This document shows positions 1 through 6,402 of a DNA stretch of 13,724 nt, piece by piece; the first letter of the stretch is position 1; every line of letters begins with the position of its first letter. The notes under the pieces were generated by a model. It was not told the DNA's origin and searched no databases. It saw only the letters and a list, made by a program, of their open reading frames with translations. Source of the stretch: Actinomycetes bacterium. GTDB taxonomy: Bacteria; Actinomycetota; Actinomycetes; Mycobacteriales; Mycobacteriaceae. Where the stretch lies: contig JAHZJY010000178.1 in assembly GCA_022600695.1 (NCBI GenBank), forward strand, positions 1-13,724. The letters run 5' to 3'. A program made the translations under genes and the position numbers.

Positions 1-647
1 CCCAGGGTGGCGCCGATCTCCTCGTAGGACAGGCCCTCGATGTCGCACAGCACCACCGCGGCACGGAATTCCGGCGGCAGCGAGTCCAGTGCGGCCTGCA
101 GATCCGGGCCCAGCCGCGAATCGTGATAGATCTGTTCGGGATTGGGCCCATCGGCCGGAACCCGGTCATAGTCGTCGGGTAGTGCCTCCATCCGGATGCG
201 GGCGCGACGGCGCACCATATCCAGGAACAGATTCGTGGTGATGCGGTGCAACCAGCCCTCGAAGGTGCCGGGCTGGTAGTTCTGCACCGACCGGAAAACC
301 CGGATGAAAGTCTCCTGGGTCAGGTCCTCGGCGTCGTGCTGGTTGCCGGAGAGCCGGTAGGCCAGCCGGTAGACCCGATCGGCGTGCTGACGTACCAATT
401 CGTCCCACGACGGCATGGCCGACCGGTCACCGGTGGCGTCGAACACGGCAGTGCCCTGCAGGTCATCGGACGGCACGACCCAGTCACTGTCGCCTTCGTC
501 GCCGACTCGCGACATGGTGACCGGGGCCGTCAGTGTGGTGGACGTCGGATCCTCCTGATGTTCGTGCGCCGGACTCTTTGGCGCATCACAGGTCACAACA
601 CCTTCGCGTTGGCCGGTATTCCCCGTCGTGCCGGTGCGCCTCGTCAT
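1..647 (-). CDS. sigE: ECF RNA polymerase sigma factor SigE (3' end cut by window edge)
   Basis: This is an extracytoplasmic-function sigma factor that directs RNA polymerase to envelope and oxidative-stress promoters. The 215 visible residues hold a variable N-terminus (1-80), sigma region 2 (about 82-150, with [14 protein letters not shown] and [13 protein letters not shown]) and the start of region 4 (about 183 onward, with the helix-turn-helix beginning [10 protein letters not shown]). The rest of region 4 lies beyond base 1. I chose the ATG at 647 because AAAGGTGA sits 5 nt upstream. It gives a 44-residue extension before a second in-frame ATG at 515, which has no Shine-Dalgarno. The extension ends in a [12 protein letters not shown] stretch resembling the M. 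tuberculosis SigE N-terminus as I recall it. The gene diverges from the O-methyltransferase gene, as sigE and Rv1220c do in M. tuberculosis. Identity is near certain; the start is less so, because several sigE starts are reported in M. tuberculosis. Confidence 0.95.
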   Translation of the reverse strand, partial: MTRRTGTTGNTGQREGVVTCDAPKSPAHEHQEDPTSTTLTAPVTMSRVGDEGDSDWVVPSDDLQGTAVFDATGDRSAMPSWDELVRQHADRVYRLAYRLSGNQHDAEDLTQETFIRVFRSVQNYQPGTFEGWLHRITTNLFLDMVRRRARIRMEALPDDYDRVPADGPNPEQIYHDSRLGPDLQAALDSLPPEFRAAVVLCDIEGLSYEEIGATL

Positions 648-652
648 GGCGA

Positions 653-660
653 TCACCTTT
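653..660 (-). promoter_or_regulatory. Shine-Dalgarno of sigE
   Basis: Read on the minus strand this is AAAGGTGA, five bases before the ATG at 647. It decides the upstream start over the in-frame ATG at 515, which is preceded by a GC-rich stretch with no purine-rich anti-16S match. It also shows that the sigE mRNA has a leader, unlike most genes in this window. Confidence 0.75.
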
Positions 661-686
661 CCCCACGGCGGTGTGCGACCACTATG

Positions 687-699
687 AGCTAACTTAGCT
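687..699. repeat. Palindrome AGCTAA-C-TTAGCT in the sigE leader/promoter region
   Basis: This is a perfect 6-1-6 inverted repeat, 40 bases upstream of the sigE start. On the minus strand it is part of a longer AT-rich tract (AGTTAAAGCTAAGTTAGCTC) in which AGTTA recurs after 11 bp, one helical turn. It could be an operator for a response regulator or a promoter element. Which factor binds is unknown; MprA control of sigE is known in M. tuberculosis, but I could not match its box confidently. Confidence 0.4.
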
Positions 700-786
700 T
701 TAACTGAGAAGCCCGGGCTCCATGCCGTTTAAACAGGCAAAACGTCATCGACGCGTCATTATTGGCAATTTCCTTAGATTAGCTTT
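694..786. repeat. Exact direct repeat TTAGCTTT, two copies, in the sigE/methyltransferase intergenic region
   Basis: TTAGCTTT occurs at 694-701 and again at 779-786 in the same orientation, 85 bp apart, within an AT-rich region of an otherwise GC-rich window. Read toward sigE the motif is AAAGCTAA, extended as TTAAAGCTAAGTTAG in one copy and GAAAGCTAATCTAAGG in the other. The region lies upstream of both divergent genes and is the only clearly AT-rich stretch here, so a regulatory role is likely. The factor is not identified. Confidence 0.35.
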
Positions 787-853
787 CATCGGCGTGTCCG
801 ATAGCTCCTTCCGCGCTTTGGGCGCACCTGCCCACACACCGCGGGAGTTGATC

Positions 854-859
854 TACGCT
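854..859 (+). promoter_or_regulatory. -10 element (TACGCT) for a leaderless methyltransferase mRNA
   Basis: TACGCT fits the mycobacterial TAnnnT -10 pattern and ends 7 nt before the ATG at 867, so transcription should start at or next to the A of the start codon. No Shine-Dalgarno is present before this ATG, which agrees with leaderless translation. No convincing -35 is seen. Confidence 0.55.
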
Positions 860-866
860 GCTGAGA

Positions 867-1520
867 ATGCCCACCATCGACGAACCCGCGCGCAGTCGGG
901 CCGACCGCCTCCTGGCCCACGCCGAGACGTCGATCTCGGAGGATTCCATCGTCTCCGCGGCCCGCGAGCGCGCCGTAGACGCCGGGGCGGGGGCAGTGAC
1001 CCCGGCGGTCGGCGCGCTGCTGAGCCTGCTGGCCCGCCTCTCCGGCGGTCGGGCCGTCGTAGAAGTGGGCACCGGGGCGGGTGTCAGCGGACTCTGGTTG
1101 ATCTCGGGCATGCGCGATGACGGCGTTCTCACCACGATCGACATCGAGCCTGAGCATCAGCGCCTGGCCAAACAGGCCTTCGCCGAGGCGGGCGTCGGCC
1201 CCGGACGCACCCGGCTCATCGCCGGTCGGGCGCAGGAGGTGCTCACCCGACTGGCCGACGAGTCCTACGATCTCGTTTTCGTCGATGCCGCGCCCGCCGA
1301 TCAGCCGCATTTCGTCGGCGAAGGGGTGCGACTGCTGCGCCCCGGGGGAGTCATCGTGCTACACCACGCCGCGCTCGATGGCCGGGCCGGCGACCCGGCC
1401 GCACATGATGCGGAGGTCACCGCCGTTCGCGAGGCGGCCCGGATGATCGCCGAGGACGATCGGCTCAATCCGGTGCTGGTCCCCCTCGGCGACGGCATCC
1501 TGATGGCCGCACGCGACTGA
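867..1520 (+). CDS. SAM-dependent O-methyltransferase (Rv1220c-like, Methyltransf_3 family)
   Basis: This is a predicted cytoplasmic class I methyltransferase of 217 residues, normal for the family. The SAM-binding glycine loop [11 protein letters not shown] is at 65-75, the acidic end of strand 2 (TTIDIEPEH) at 89-97, and FVDAAP at 138-143. Only the first metal-ligand aspartate typical of catechol/caffeoyl-CoA O-methyltransferases is kept (D140). The later Asp-Asn pair is replaced by H166-H167, and the following Asp/Lys of DADK by Ala/Pro, so metal-dependent catechol methylation should not be assumed. The substrate is unknown. The start at 867 is supported by the -10 hexamer 7 nt upstream. 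The gene diverges from sigE over 219 bp and converges on glgC. The M. tuberculosis orthologue is likewise divergent from sigE. Confidence 0.88.
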   Translation: MPTIDEPARSRADRLLAHAETSISEDSIVSAARERAVDAGAGAVTPAVGALLSLLARLSGGRAVVEVGTGAGVSGLWLISGMRDDGVLTTIDIEPEHQRLAKQAFAEAGVGPGRTRLIAGRAQEVLTRLADESYDLVFVDAAPADQPHFVGEGVRLLRPGGVIVLHHAALDGRAGDPAAHDAEVTAVREAARMIAEDDRLNPVLVPLGDGILMAARD

Positions 1521-1530
1521 CCGAACCGTC

Positions 1531-1647
1531 ATGGTGCTGTTGGCAGGTCTCGGGCTGGCCACCGCGGCCGGGCTGCTGGTCATGCTGATCGCCCCGGCGG
1601 GGACAGCCGGGTGGCTGTTGGGACGGCGGCGCCGTCCCGCGCCCTGA
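1531..1647 (+). CDS. Possible 38-residue single-pass membrane peptide
   Basis: An ATG ten bases after the methyltransferase stop opens a 38-codon frame. It encodes a continuous hydrophobic segment (about residues 2-30, rich in Leu, Ala and Gly) followed by a basic tail, GRRRRPAP. A transmembrane helix with a positively charged cytoplasmic end is the obvious reading. Codon third positions are GC-rich, as in the neighbours. Against it, no Shine-Dalgarno is seen, the last codons coincide with a perfect hairpin at 1620-1638, and I do not recognise a family. It could be translated with the methyltransferase by reinitiation, or simply be the 3' untranslated region. Confidence 0.35.
   Translation: MVLLAGLGLATAAGLLVMLIAPAGTAGWLLGRRRRPAP
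1620..1638. terminator. Perfect 8-bp GC-rich hairpin between converging genes
   Basis: GGGACGGC and GCCGTCCC form a perfect 8-bp stem around a GGC loop. The hairpin lies between the methyltransferase stop (1520) and the glgC stop (1663), so it could serve both strands. No T-run follows, which is common for mycobacterial terminators. It overlaps the end of the possible 38-residue peptide frame. Confidence 0.5.
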
Positions 1648-1662
1648 ACCCCCTCGGGAGCC

Positions 1663-2877
1663 CTAAACCCAGAGGCCCTTGCCGACGGCTACCACTCCAC
1701 CGGCGCTGATCGCGAACCGTTCGCGGTCCTCCTCCAGGTCCACCCCGACCTGCTCACCGGGCCCGACGACCACGTTCTTATCCAGAATCGCTCGGCGCAC
1801 CACCGCGCCGCGGCCCACCCGGACGCCGGGCATCAGCACACTGCCCTCGACGATGGCGCCGTCTTCCACCACCACGTTGCTGGACAACACCGAGGTCCGC
1901 ACCGACGCCGCCGAGATGATGCTGCCGGCGCCCACCACCGACTCCTGGGTCGAGCCGCCGTTGACGAACTTGGCCGGCGCCAGGTTCTCCGGCTCGCCAC
2001 GGATCGGCCAGCGCTTGTTGTAGAGGTTGAACACCGGGTGCACCGACACCAGGTCCATGTGGGCGTCGTAGAACGCGTCGAGAGTGCCGACATCGCGCCA
2101 GTAACCGTGGTCGCGTTCCGTCGCACCCGGCACCTCATTGTCGTTGAAGTCGTATACCGCGACCGTCCCGTCGTTGACCAACCGCGGAATGATGTCGCCC
2201 CCCATATCGTGATCGGAGGAGTCGTCCTCGGCATCGGCGCGAATCGCGTCGATAAGCACCCTGGTGGTGAAGATGTAGTTGCCCATTGAGACGAACGTCT
2301 GATCCGGGTTGTCCGACACGCTGGGCGGCTCCGATGGTTTCTCGACGAAGTCGCGGATCCTGCCGGATTCGTCGGCGTCGATACACCCGAACGCCCCGGC
2401 CTCGGCACGCGGTACGCGGATACCGGCAACCGTTGCCCCCGCGCCACTGTCGATATGGAACTTGACCATTTGCTCGGGATCCATTCGATACACGTGGTCG
2501 GCGCCGAACACCACGATGTAGTCGGGATCCTCGTCGTAGATCAGATTCAGCGACTGGTAGATGGCATCGGCCGAACCGGTGTACCACCGCGGCCCGAGTC
2601 GTTGCTGGGCGGGCACCGGCGTGATGTACTCCCCCGCGAGGCCGCTGAGCCGCCAGTTCTGAGAAATATGGCGATCCAGCGAATGCGACTTGTACTGGGT
2701 GAGAACGCAAATTCTCAAATAGCGAGCGTTGACCAGATTCGACAACACGAAGTCGATCAGCCGGTAGGCGCCACCGAACGGAACAGCGGGCTTGGCCCGA
2801 TCCGACGTCAGCGGGTAGAGCCGCTTTCCCTCGCCCCCCGCCAGCACGATGCCAAGCACATGCGGCAGCTCCCTCAT
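1663..2877 (-). CDS. glgC: Glucose-1-phosphate adenylyltransferase GlgC
   Basis: GlgC makes ADP-glucose from glucose-1-phosphate and ATP, the committed step to glycogen and alpha-glucan. The protein has 404 residues, the length I recall for M. tuberculosis GlgC. The N-terminal nucleotidyltransferase domain shows GGEGKR at 14-19, AKPAVPFGG at 28-36, WYTGSADA at 98-105, GADHVYRMD at 125-133 and FVEKP at 177-181. The C-terminal third has the hexapeptide-like pattern of the left-handed beta-helix (for example [20 protein letters not shown]). The frame stays open upstream to 2907, but the ATG at 2877 is chosen because the protein then begins [15 protein letters not shown] as in the family, and a -10 hexamer ends 7 nt before it. 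It diverges from glgM, which uses its product. Confidence 0.97.
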   Translation of the reverse strand: MRELPHVLGIVLAGGEGKRLYPLTSDRAKPAVPFGGAYRLIDFVLSNLVNARYLRICVLTQYKSHSLDRHISQNWRLSGLAGEYITPVPAQQRLGPRWYTGSADAIYQSLNLIYDEDPDYIVVFGADHVYRMDPEQMVKFHIDSGAGATVAGIRVPRAEAGAFGCIDADESGRIRDFVEKPSEPPSVSDNPDQTFVSMGNYIFTTRVLIDAIRADAEDDSSDHDMGGDIIPRLVNDGTVAVYDFNDNEVPGATERDHGYWRDVGTLDAFYDAHMDLVSVHPVFNLYNKRWPIRGEPENLAPAKFVNGGSTQESVVGAGSIISAASVRTSVLSSNVVVEDGAIVEGSVLMPGVRVGRGAVVRRAILDKNVVVGPGEQVGVDLEEDRERFAISAGGVVAVGKGLWV

Positions 2878-2884
2878 AGCAGTA

Positions 2885-2890
2885 AACCTA
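2885..2890 (-). promoter_or_regulatory. -10 element (TAGGTT) for a leaderless glgC mRNA
   Basis: On the minus strand TAGGTT ends 7 nt before the glgC ATG at 2877, which places the transcription start at the start codon. The sequence between has no Shine-Dalgarno. It lies in the 98-bp divergent region shared with glgM. Confidence 0.5.
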
Positions 2891-2962
2891 ACCACCACCG
2901 CCTGCAACGGCTACCGCAATCAGGGTTTCGCCACGTAGAGCCACGAGGGTCCGGTACTGCAT

Positions 2963-2968
2963 TACGGT
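2963..2968 (+). promoter_or_regulatory. -10 element (TACGGT) for a leaderless glgM mRNA
   Basis: TACGGT ends 7 nt before the ATG at 2976, with no Shine-Dalgarno between. Together with the mirror element of glgC (2890-2885) it makes a compact divergent promoter pair. Confidence 0.5.
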
Positions 2969-2975
2969 CAGCGTT

Positions 2976-4139
2976 ATGCGGGTGGCGATGATGACGCGGG
3001 AGTACCCGCCCGAGGTCTACGGCGGTGCCGGGGTGCACGTGACCGAGTTGGTGGCGCAGCTGCGCCGGCTGTGCGAAGTCGACGTGCACTGCATCGGCGC
3101 TCCGCGGTCCATCGCGTTCGCCCATCAGCCCGATCCGGCCCTCGCCGACGCAAATCCGGCACTGGCGACGCTGTCGACCGACCTACGAATGGCCGCCGCC
3201 GCTGCTGATGCGACAGTGGTGCATTCACACACCTGGTATGCCGGCATGGCGGGTCACATCACCGCACTTTTGCATGGCGTTCCGCATATCGTCACCGCCC
3301 ATTCGCTGGAGCCCAAGCGACCCTGGAAAGCCGAACAGCTCGGCGGCGGATACCAGGTGTCCCTGTGGGCGGAACGCACCGCCGTGCAGGCCGCCGACGC
3401 CGTGATCGCGGTGAGCGCCCGCATGCGCCAGGACGTGTTGTCGGTTTATCCGATGCTGGATCCACACCGGGTGCACGTCATCAAGAACGGTATCGACACC
3501 GACACCTGGTACCCGGCCACGCCCGCTTGCGGCGAGTCCGTACTGGACGAACTCGGCGTGGACCACCACCGGCCGATGGTCGCCTTCGTCGGCCGGATCA
3601 CCCGGCAGAAAGGCGTCGGGCACCTGATCGCGGCGGCGCACCGGTTCGATCCGGAGGTGCAGCTTGTGCTCTGCGCCGGGGCCCCGGACACCCCGCAGAT
3701 CGCCGCGGAGGTCAGAACCGCGGTCGACCAACTCGCCGCCGCGCGTAGCGGAGTGTTCTGGGTCCGGGACTTCCTGCCGGTACCGGAGATCCGCGAGATT
3801 CTTTCGGCGGCAACGGCATTTATCTGCCCGTCGATCTACGAACCGCTGGGCATAGTCAACCTTGAGGCCATGGCGTGCGGGACGGCGGTGGTGGCCTCCG
3901 ATGTCGGCGGCATTCCTGAGGTGGTCGACGACGGGGTCACCGGAGTCCTGGTGCGCTACGACGCCCACGACCCGCGATCATTCGAAACCGGCCTGTCCGA
4001 CGCTGTCAACGCCTTGGTGGCGGATCCGGCCACGGCACGCGGTTACGGCGCCGCCGGCCGGCAGCGCTGTATCGACGAATTCTCCTGGGCCCGGATCGCC
4101 GAACAGACACTGGAGATCTATCGGGAGGTATCGCGCTGA
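2976..4139 (+). CDS. glgM: Alpha-maltose-1-phosphate synthase GlgM (GT4; formerly glycogen synthase GlgA)
   Basis: This GT4 (GT-B fold) glycosyltransferase has 387 residues. The mycobacterial orthologue Rv1212c joins ADP-glucose to glucose-1-phosphate to give maltose-1-phosphate, the donor for GlgE in alpha-glucan synthesis. Older annotation calls it GlgA. The N-terminal acceptor domain starts with MTREYPPEVYGGAGVHV and its glycine-rich loop. The donor domain carries GRITRQKG at 206-213, where R207 and K212 are the expected phosphate contacts. The GT4 E-x7-E pair is E289/E297 in YEPLGIVNLEAM. The start at 2976 fits the family N-terminus and the -10 hexamer 7 nt upstream. It diverges from glgC, the source of ADP-glucose, and its tail faces the DUF3117 gene across 61 bp. 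Confidence 0.94.
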   Translation: MRVAMMTREYPPEVYGGAGVHVTELVAQLRRLCEVDVHCIGAPRSIAFAHQPDPALADANPALATLSTDLRMAAAAADATVVHSHTWYAGMAGHITALLHGVPHIVTAHSLEPKRPWKAEQLGGGYQVSLWAERTAVQAADAVIAVSARMRQDVLSVYPMLDPHRVHVIKNGIDTDTWYPATPACGESVLDELGVDHHRPMVAFVGRITRQKGVGHLIAAAHRFDPEVQLVLCAGAPDTPQIAAEVRTAVDQLAAARSGVFWVRDFLPVPEIREILSAATAFICPSIYEPLGIVNLEAMACGTAVVASDVGGIPEVVDDGVTGVLVRYDAHDPRSFETGLSDAVNALVADPATARGYGAAGRQRCIDEFSWARIAEQTLEIYREVSR

Positions 4140-4161
4140 GAGCCGATGCACCGGTCACCGC

Positions 4162-4183
4162 ACCCCGCGCATCGACACGGGGT
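4162..4183. terminator. Possible hairpin between the converging glgM and DUF3117 genes
   Basis: ACCCCG at 4162-4167 can pair with CGGGGT at 4178-4183 over a 10-nt loop. An alternative CGATGC (4144-4149) / GCATCG (4169-4174) stem competes with it. There is no T-run. The position between two converging stops suits a bidirectional terminator, but the stem is short. Confidence 0.3.
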
Positions 4184-4200
4184 CCTCGCGGGTCCGGACG

Positions 4201-4368
4201 TCAGCTGGTGACGCCTTTGAGTTCGTCGCCCAGGGCGGCCGCCTCGTCCGGGGTCAACTCGACGACCAGTCGTCCACCGCCCTCGAGCGGTACTCGCATC
4301 ACGATGCCGCGCCCCTCCTTGGTCGCTTCCAGCGGACCGTCCCCGGTCCGGGGCTTCATCGCCGCCAT
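4201..4368 (-). CDS. DUF3117 family small protein (Rv1211-like)
   Basis: This is a 55-residue protein beginning MAAMKPRTGDGPLEATKEGR and ending in GDELKGVTS. It matches the short, highly conserved actinobacterial DUF3117 family found next to tagA in mycobacteria. The function is unknown. It has no signal peptide or membrane segment, and the middle (IVMRVPLEGGGRLVVELTPDEAAALG) looks like a small alternating beta/alpha domain. The ATG at 4368 is chosen because a strong GGAGGGAG ribosome site lies 6-9 nt upstream; an in-frame ATG follows at codon 4. It is the last minus-strand gene of the run from the LOG gene, 73 bp after tagA, and a -10-like TAGAAT before it suggests its own transcript as well. 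Confidence 0.9.
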   Translation of the reverse strand: MAAMKPRTGDGPLEATKEGRGIVMRVPLEGGGRLVVELTPDEAAALGDELKGVTS

Positions 4369-4373
4369 CGAGT

Positions 4374-4382
4374 GCTCCCTCC
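4374..4382 (-). promoter_or_regulatory. Strong Shine-Dalgarno of the DUF3117 gene
   Basis: On the minus strand GGAGGGAGC precedes the ATG at 4368 by 5 nt (core GGAGG by 9 nt). It is the clearest ribosome-binding site in the window. It supports translation of this short frame and indicates a conventional leader. Confidence 0.7.
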
Positions 4383-4428
4383 AGATTCAAGCAGGCCAAC
4401 CGACACCGACGGGGTGACGGTCGCCCTG

Positions 4429-4434
4429 ATTCTA
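4429..4434 (-). promoter_or_regulatory. Candidate -10 (TAGAAT) for the DUF3117 gene
   Basis: TAGAAT is close to the sigma-A TATAAT consensus and lies just past the tagA stop, 60 bp upstream of the DUF3117 start, predicting a leader of roughly 50-55 nt. No good -35 is seen at 16-19 bp. The surrounding AT-rich stretch (ATAGATAACAC) fits a promoter. Confidence 0.4.
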
Positions 4435-4441
4435 GTGTTAT

Positions 4442-5050
4442 CTATTGTTCACTACCGACGTCGCCGGTGGTGAAGGACCCGGATACCCAGCAATTCCGCA
4501 GATGGTCGTCGACCATCCCGGTGGCCTGCATCAGCGCATAGGCGGTGGTGGGACCAACAAACTTGAAGCCCCGCGACTTGAGGTCGCGGGCCAGCCCGAC
4601 AGATTCGGCTGTGCGCGCCGGAATCTCGGATTGAGTCACCGGCCGCGGCCGCTCCGGCGGGGCATGGGCCCACAGCAGGTCTGAAAGGTCGACGGTGAGA
4701 TGGGCGGTCACCCGGGCATTGGCGATGGCGGCTTCGATCTTGGCGCGGTTGCGGACGATCCCCGGATCTGCCAGCAGCCGGTCGATGTCGGCGCCGGTGA
4801 AACCGGCGACCGCCTCGATGTCGAAGCCGGCGAAAGCCCGCCGGAAGTTCTCCCGCTTACGAAGGATGATCAGCCAGGACAGCCCACTCTGGAAGGACTC
4901 CAGGGTGATCCGCTCGAACAGCGCCTGCCGTCCCCGTAGTGGGCGGCCCCACTCGAAGTCGTGGTAGGCGCGCAGCAACACCCGATCCGCGGGCGGCGCG
5001 GAAAGCGCCCAGGGGCACCGGTGCCGGTCGTCGTCGCCGGCTGCGGTCAT
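4442..5050 (-). CDS. tagA: DNA-3-methyladenine glycosylase I
   Basis: This base-excision repair enzyme removes 3-methyladenine from alkylated DNA. It has 202 residues, a usual length. The four zinc-snap ligands expected from the E. coli Tag structure are present: C12 (RCPW), H30 (YHDFEWG), H183 and C187 (DDHLRNCW). The catalytic-pocket Glu is E51 in LESFQSGLSW, followed by the LRKRENFRRAF helix. GIVRNRAKIEA (98-108) and SRGFKFVGPTTAYALMQATG (159-178) are also family hallmarks. The frame is open far upstream (to 6175), but that part is antisense-type shadow sequence. The ATG at 5050 gives the family N-terminus and overlaps the preceding stop as ATGA, so the two genes are probably translationally coupled. 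Confidence 0.96.
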   Translation of the reverse strand: MTAAGDDDRHRCPWALSAPPADRVLLRAYHDFEWGRPLRGRQALFERITLESFQSGLSWLIILRKRENFRRAFAGFDIEAVAGFTGADIDRLLADPGIVRNRAKIEAAIANARVTAHLTVDLSDLLWAHAPPERPRPVTQSEIPARTAESVGLARDLKSRGFKFVGPTTAYALMQATGMVDDHLRNCWVSGSFTTGDVGSEQ

Positions 5051-5409
5051 CCGGCGTCCGGGTCCGTCAGCGCGGCCGGTCGGTCCCCGTATCGCTGCTC
5101 GACCGTCGGGTCCAGCAGGCCGGTGGCGGCGCGTACGGCGGCCAGTTCCCCCCGGAGCTGATCCAGTTCGGCGCCGAGCCGATCCAACACCCAGTCCACC
5201 TCGCTGGTCTTGTAACCACGTAGGACCTGGGCGAATTTGACGGCCTCGACATCGGCGCCGGTGACTCCCGAGGCGGGCAGCATCGTCGCGGTGGTGGCCC
5301 GCGGCAACGGCGGCAACGGCTCGCCGCGGCCGAAGAGCAGGCTGGCCACGGCGAACAGGACGACGGCCACCAGGATCAGCACCACGAGGTACATCAGGAT
5401 CAGCGTCAC
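5047..5409 (-). CDS. DivIVA-like domain membrane protein (Rv1209-like)
   Basis: This 120-residue protein has one N-terminal transmembrane helix (about 4-26, MYLVVLILVAVVLFAVASLLF). A proline-rich linker (30-38) is followed by a short DivIVA-like segment, KFAQVLRGYKTSEVDWVLDRL (58-78), that runs into a probable coiled coil to about residue 97. The RGY-x2-xEVDxxLDRL pattern is what annotators call a DivIVA domain, although the protein is far shorter than Wag31. It may tether or sense a cytoplasmic partner at the membrane; its function is not known. The start is GTG at 5409, with AGGA about 9 nt upstream. It lies 51 bp after gpgS and overlaps tagA by 4 bp, in the same order as M. tuberculosis Rv1208-Rv1209-tagA. 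Confidence 0.85.
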   Translation of the reverse strand: MTLILMYLVVLILVAVVLFAVASLLFGRGEPLPPLPRATTATMLPASGVTGADVEAVKFAQVLRGYKTSEVDWVLDRLGAELDQLRGELAAVRAATGLLDPTVEQRYGDRPAALTDPDAG

Positions 5410-5460
5410 ATCTGCGATCCTGCCTCACCCTCGGGCCGCGGCAGGACCCAGGACACCCGC

Positions 5461-6402
5461 TCAGCGCAGGGTGTTCATCGGCGGCCGGTCCGCCAGCGAC
5501 ACCGTCGAGGTCCGGGCGGCGTATCCGTCCGCGCCGTTCGAGCCGGGGAAGAACTGGGTCAGCCCGACCCCGGAATCCGGGATACCGCACCGGTCCAGCA
5601 ATGTCGCGATGACCTGTCGGCTCATCGGGCCGAGCTCGCTCAGCGGCCGGTTGCGATGGGTTCGCACACCAAGGTTGACCTGAGCGATCGCTTCGAGTCC
5701 GAGCCGATCGTAGGTGTCGATGAGAATGCCGATCTCCACCCCGTACCCGGGCGCGAACGGCACCGCGGTCAGCAATTCGCGAGATCCGGCGTATTCCCCG
5801 CCCAGCGGCTGAAGGACGCGCCCGAGCTCGGGCCGCAGGGCGGCCAGCATCGGCCGGGCGACCAACTCGGTGACCCGACCCCCGCCGTTGGCGTCCTCCC
5901 CGCCGCGCAGCTTCAGGGGGCGCCGATAAAAACCTTTGACCAGGTGGATGCCGTCGCCGGTGAGCATCGGCCCGACCAGACGGGGCACGAACATCGGGTC
6001 GGGGCCGATCAGGTCGGAGTCGATGAAAACAATGAAATCGCCGGTGGTGGCGGCCAGTGAGCGCCACAGTGCCTCGCCCTTGCCCGGCTGCGGCGGTATC
6101 TCGGGAAGTGCCTGCTCCCGGTTGACGACCCGCGCCCCCGCGGCCGCCGCCCGGGCCTCGGTGGCGTCGGTGCACCCGGAGTCCAGCACGATCAGTTCAT
6201 CGACCAGACCGCCGACCATCGGGGTGATCGTGTCGATCACCGGGCCGACGGTCTCCGCCTCATTGAGTGCCGGGAGAACGACCGAGATGGTGCGCCCGCG
6301 TTTGGCCGCCTCCAGTTCATCGACCGACCACGGCGGCCGGTGCCACGTCTGGTCGGTCGGCCATCCGCGATCCACCTTCGGCCTCTCGCTGAGTTCGGTC
6401 AT
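5461..6402 (-). CDS. gpgS: Glucosyl-3-phosphoglycerate synthase GpgS
   Basis: GpgS is a GT81 (GT-A fold) retaining enzyme that transfers glucose from NDP-glucose to 3-phosphoglycerate, the first step of methylglucose lipopolysaccharide synthesis. The protein has 313 residues, against about 324 in M. tuberculosis. Visible motifs are VVLPALNEAETV (41-52), VLDSGCTDAT (72-81), PGKGEALWRS (106-115), the DxD metal site FIDSD with DSD at 128-130, GGRVTELVARP (174-184), GYGVEIG (219-225) and THRNRPL with H249. The ATG at 6402 overlaps the folP2 stop as ATGA. This folP2-gpgS pairing is conserved in mycobacteria. The ADP-glucose made by the nearby GlgC is one usable donor. Confidence 0.96.
   Translation of the reverse strand: MTELSERPKVDRGWPTDQTWHRPPWSVDELEAAKRGRTISVVLPALNEAETVGPVIDTITPMVGGLVDELIVLDSGCTDATEARAAAAGARVVNREQALPEIPPQPGKGEALWRSLAATTGDFIVFIDSDLIGPDPMFVPRLVGPMLTGDGIHLVKGFYRRPLKLRGGEDANGGGRVTELVARPMLAALRPELGRVLQPLGGEYAGSRELLTAVPFAPGYGVEIGILIDTYDRLGLEAIAQVNLGVRTHRNRPLSELGPMSRQVIATLLDRCGIPDSGVGLTQFFPGSNGADGYAARTSTVSLADRPPMNTLR

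Noticed and set aside
246..692. 148-residue plus-strand frame at the left end
   Set aside because: It lies antisense to sigE, whose protein shows unmistakable sigma regions 2 and 4.
653..866. SigE/SigH-type promoter (GGAA...GTT) upstream of sigE
   Set aside because: GGAA and GTT words occur in the region, but none with the 16-19 bp spacing these sigma factors need, so no autoregulatory promoter is called.
722..1120. Plus-strand frame starting in the AT-rich sigE/methyltransferase spacer
   Set aside because: Its second half is a wrong-frame reading of the methyltransferase (Arg/Gly-rich), and the spacer is better explained as regulatory.
5051..6175. Upstream extension of the tagA frame (375 residues)
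   Set aside because: It runs through gpgS and the DivIVA-like gene in another frame and is Arg/Gly-rich shadow sequence; the family N-terminus begins at 5050.
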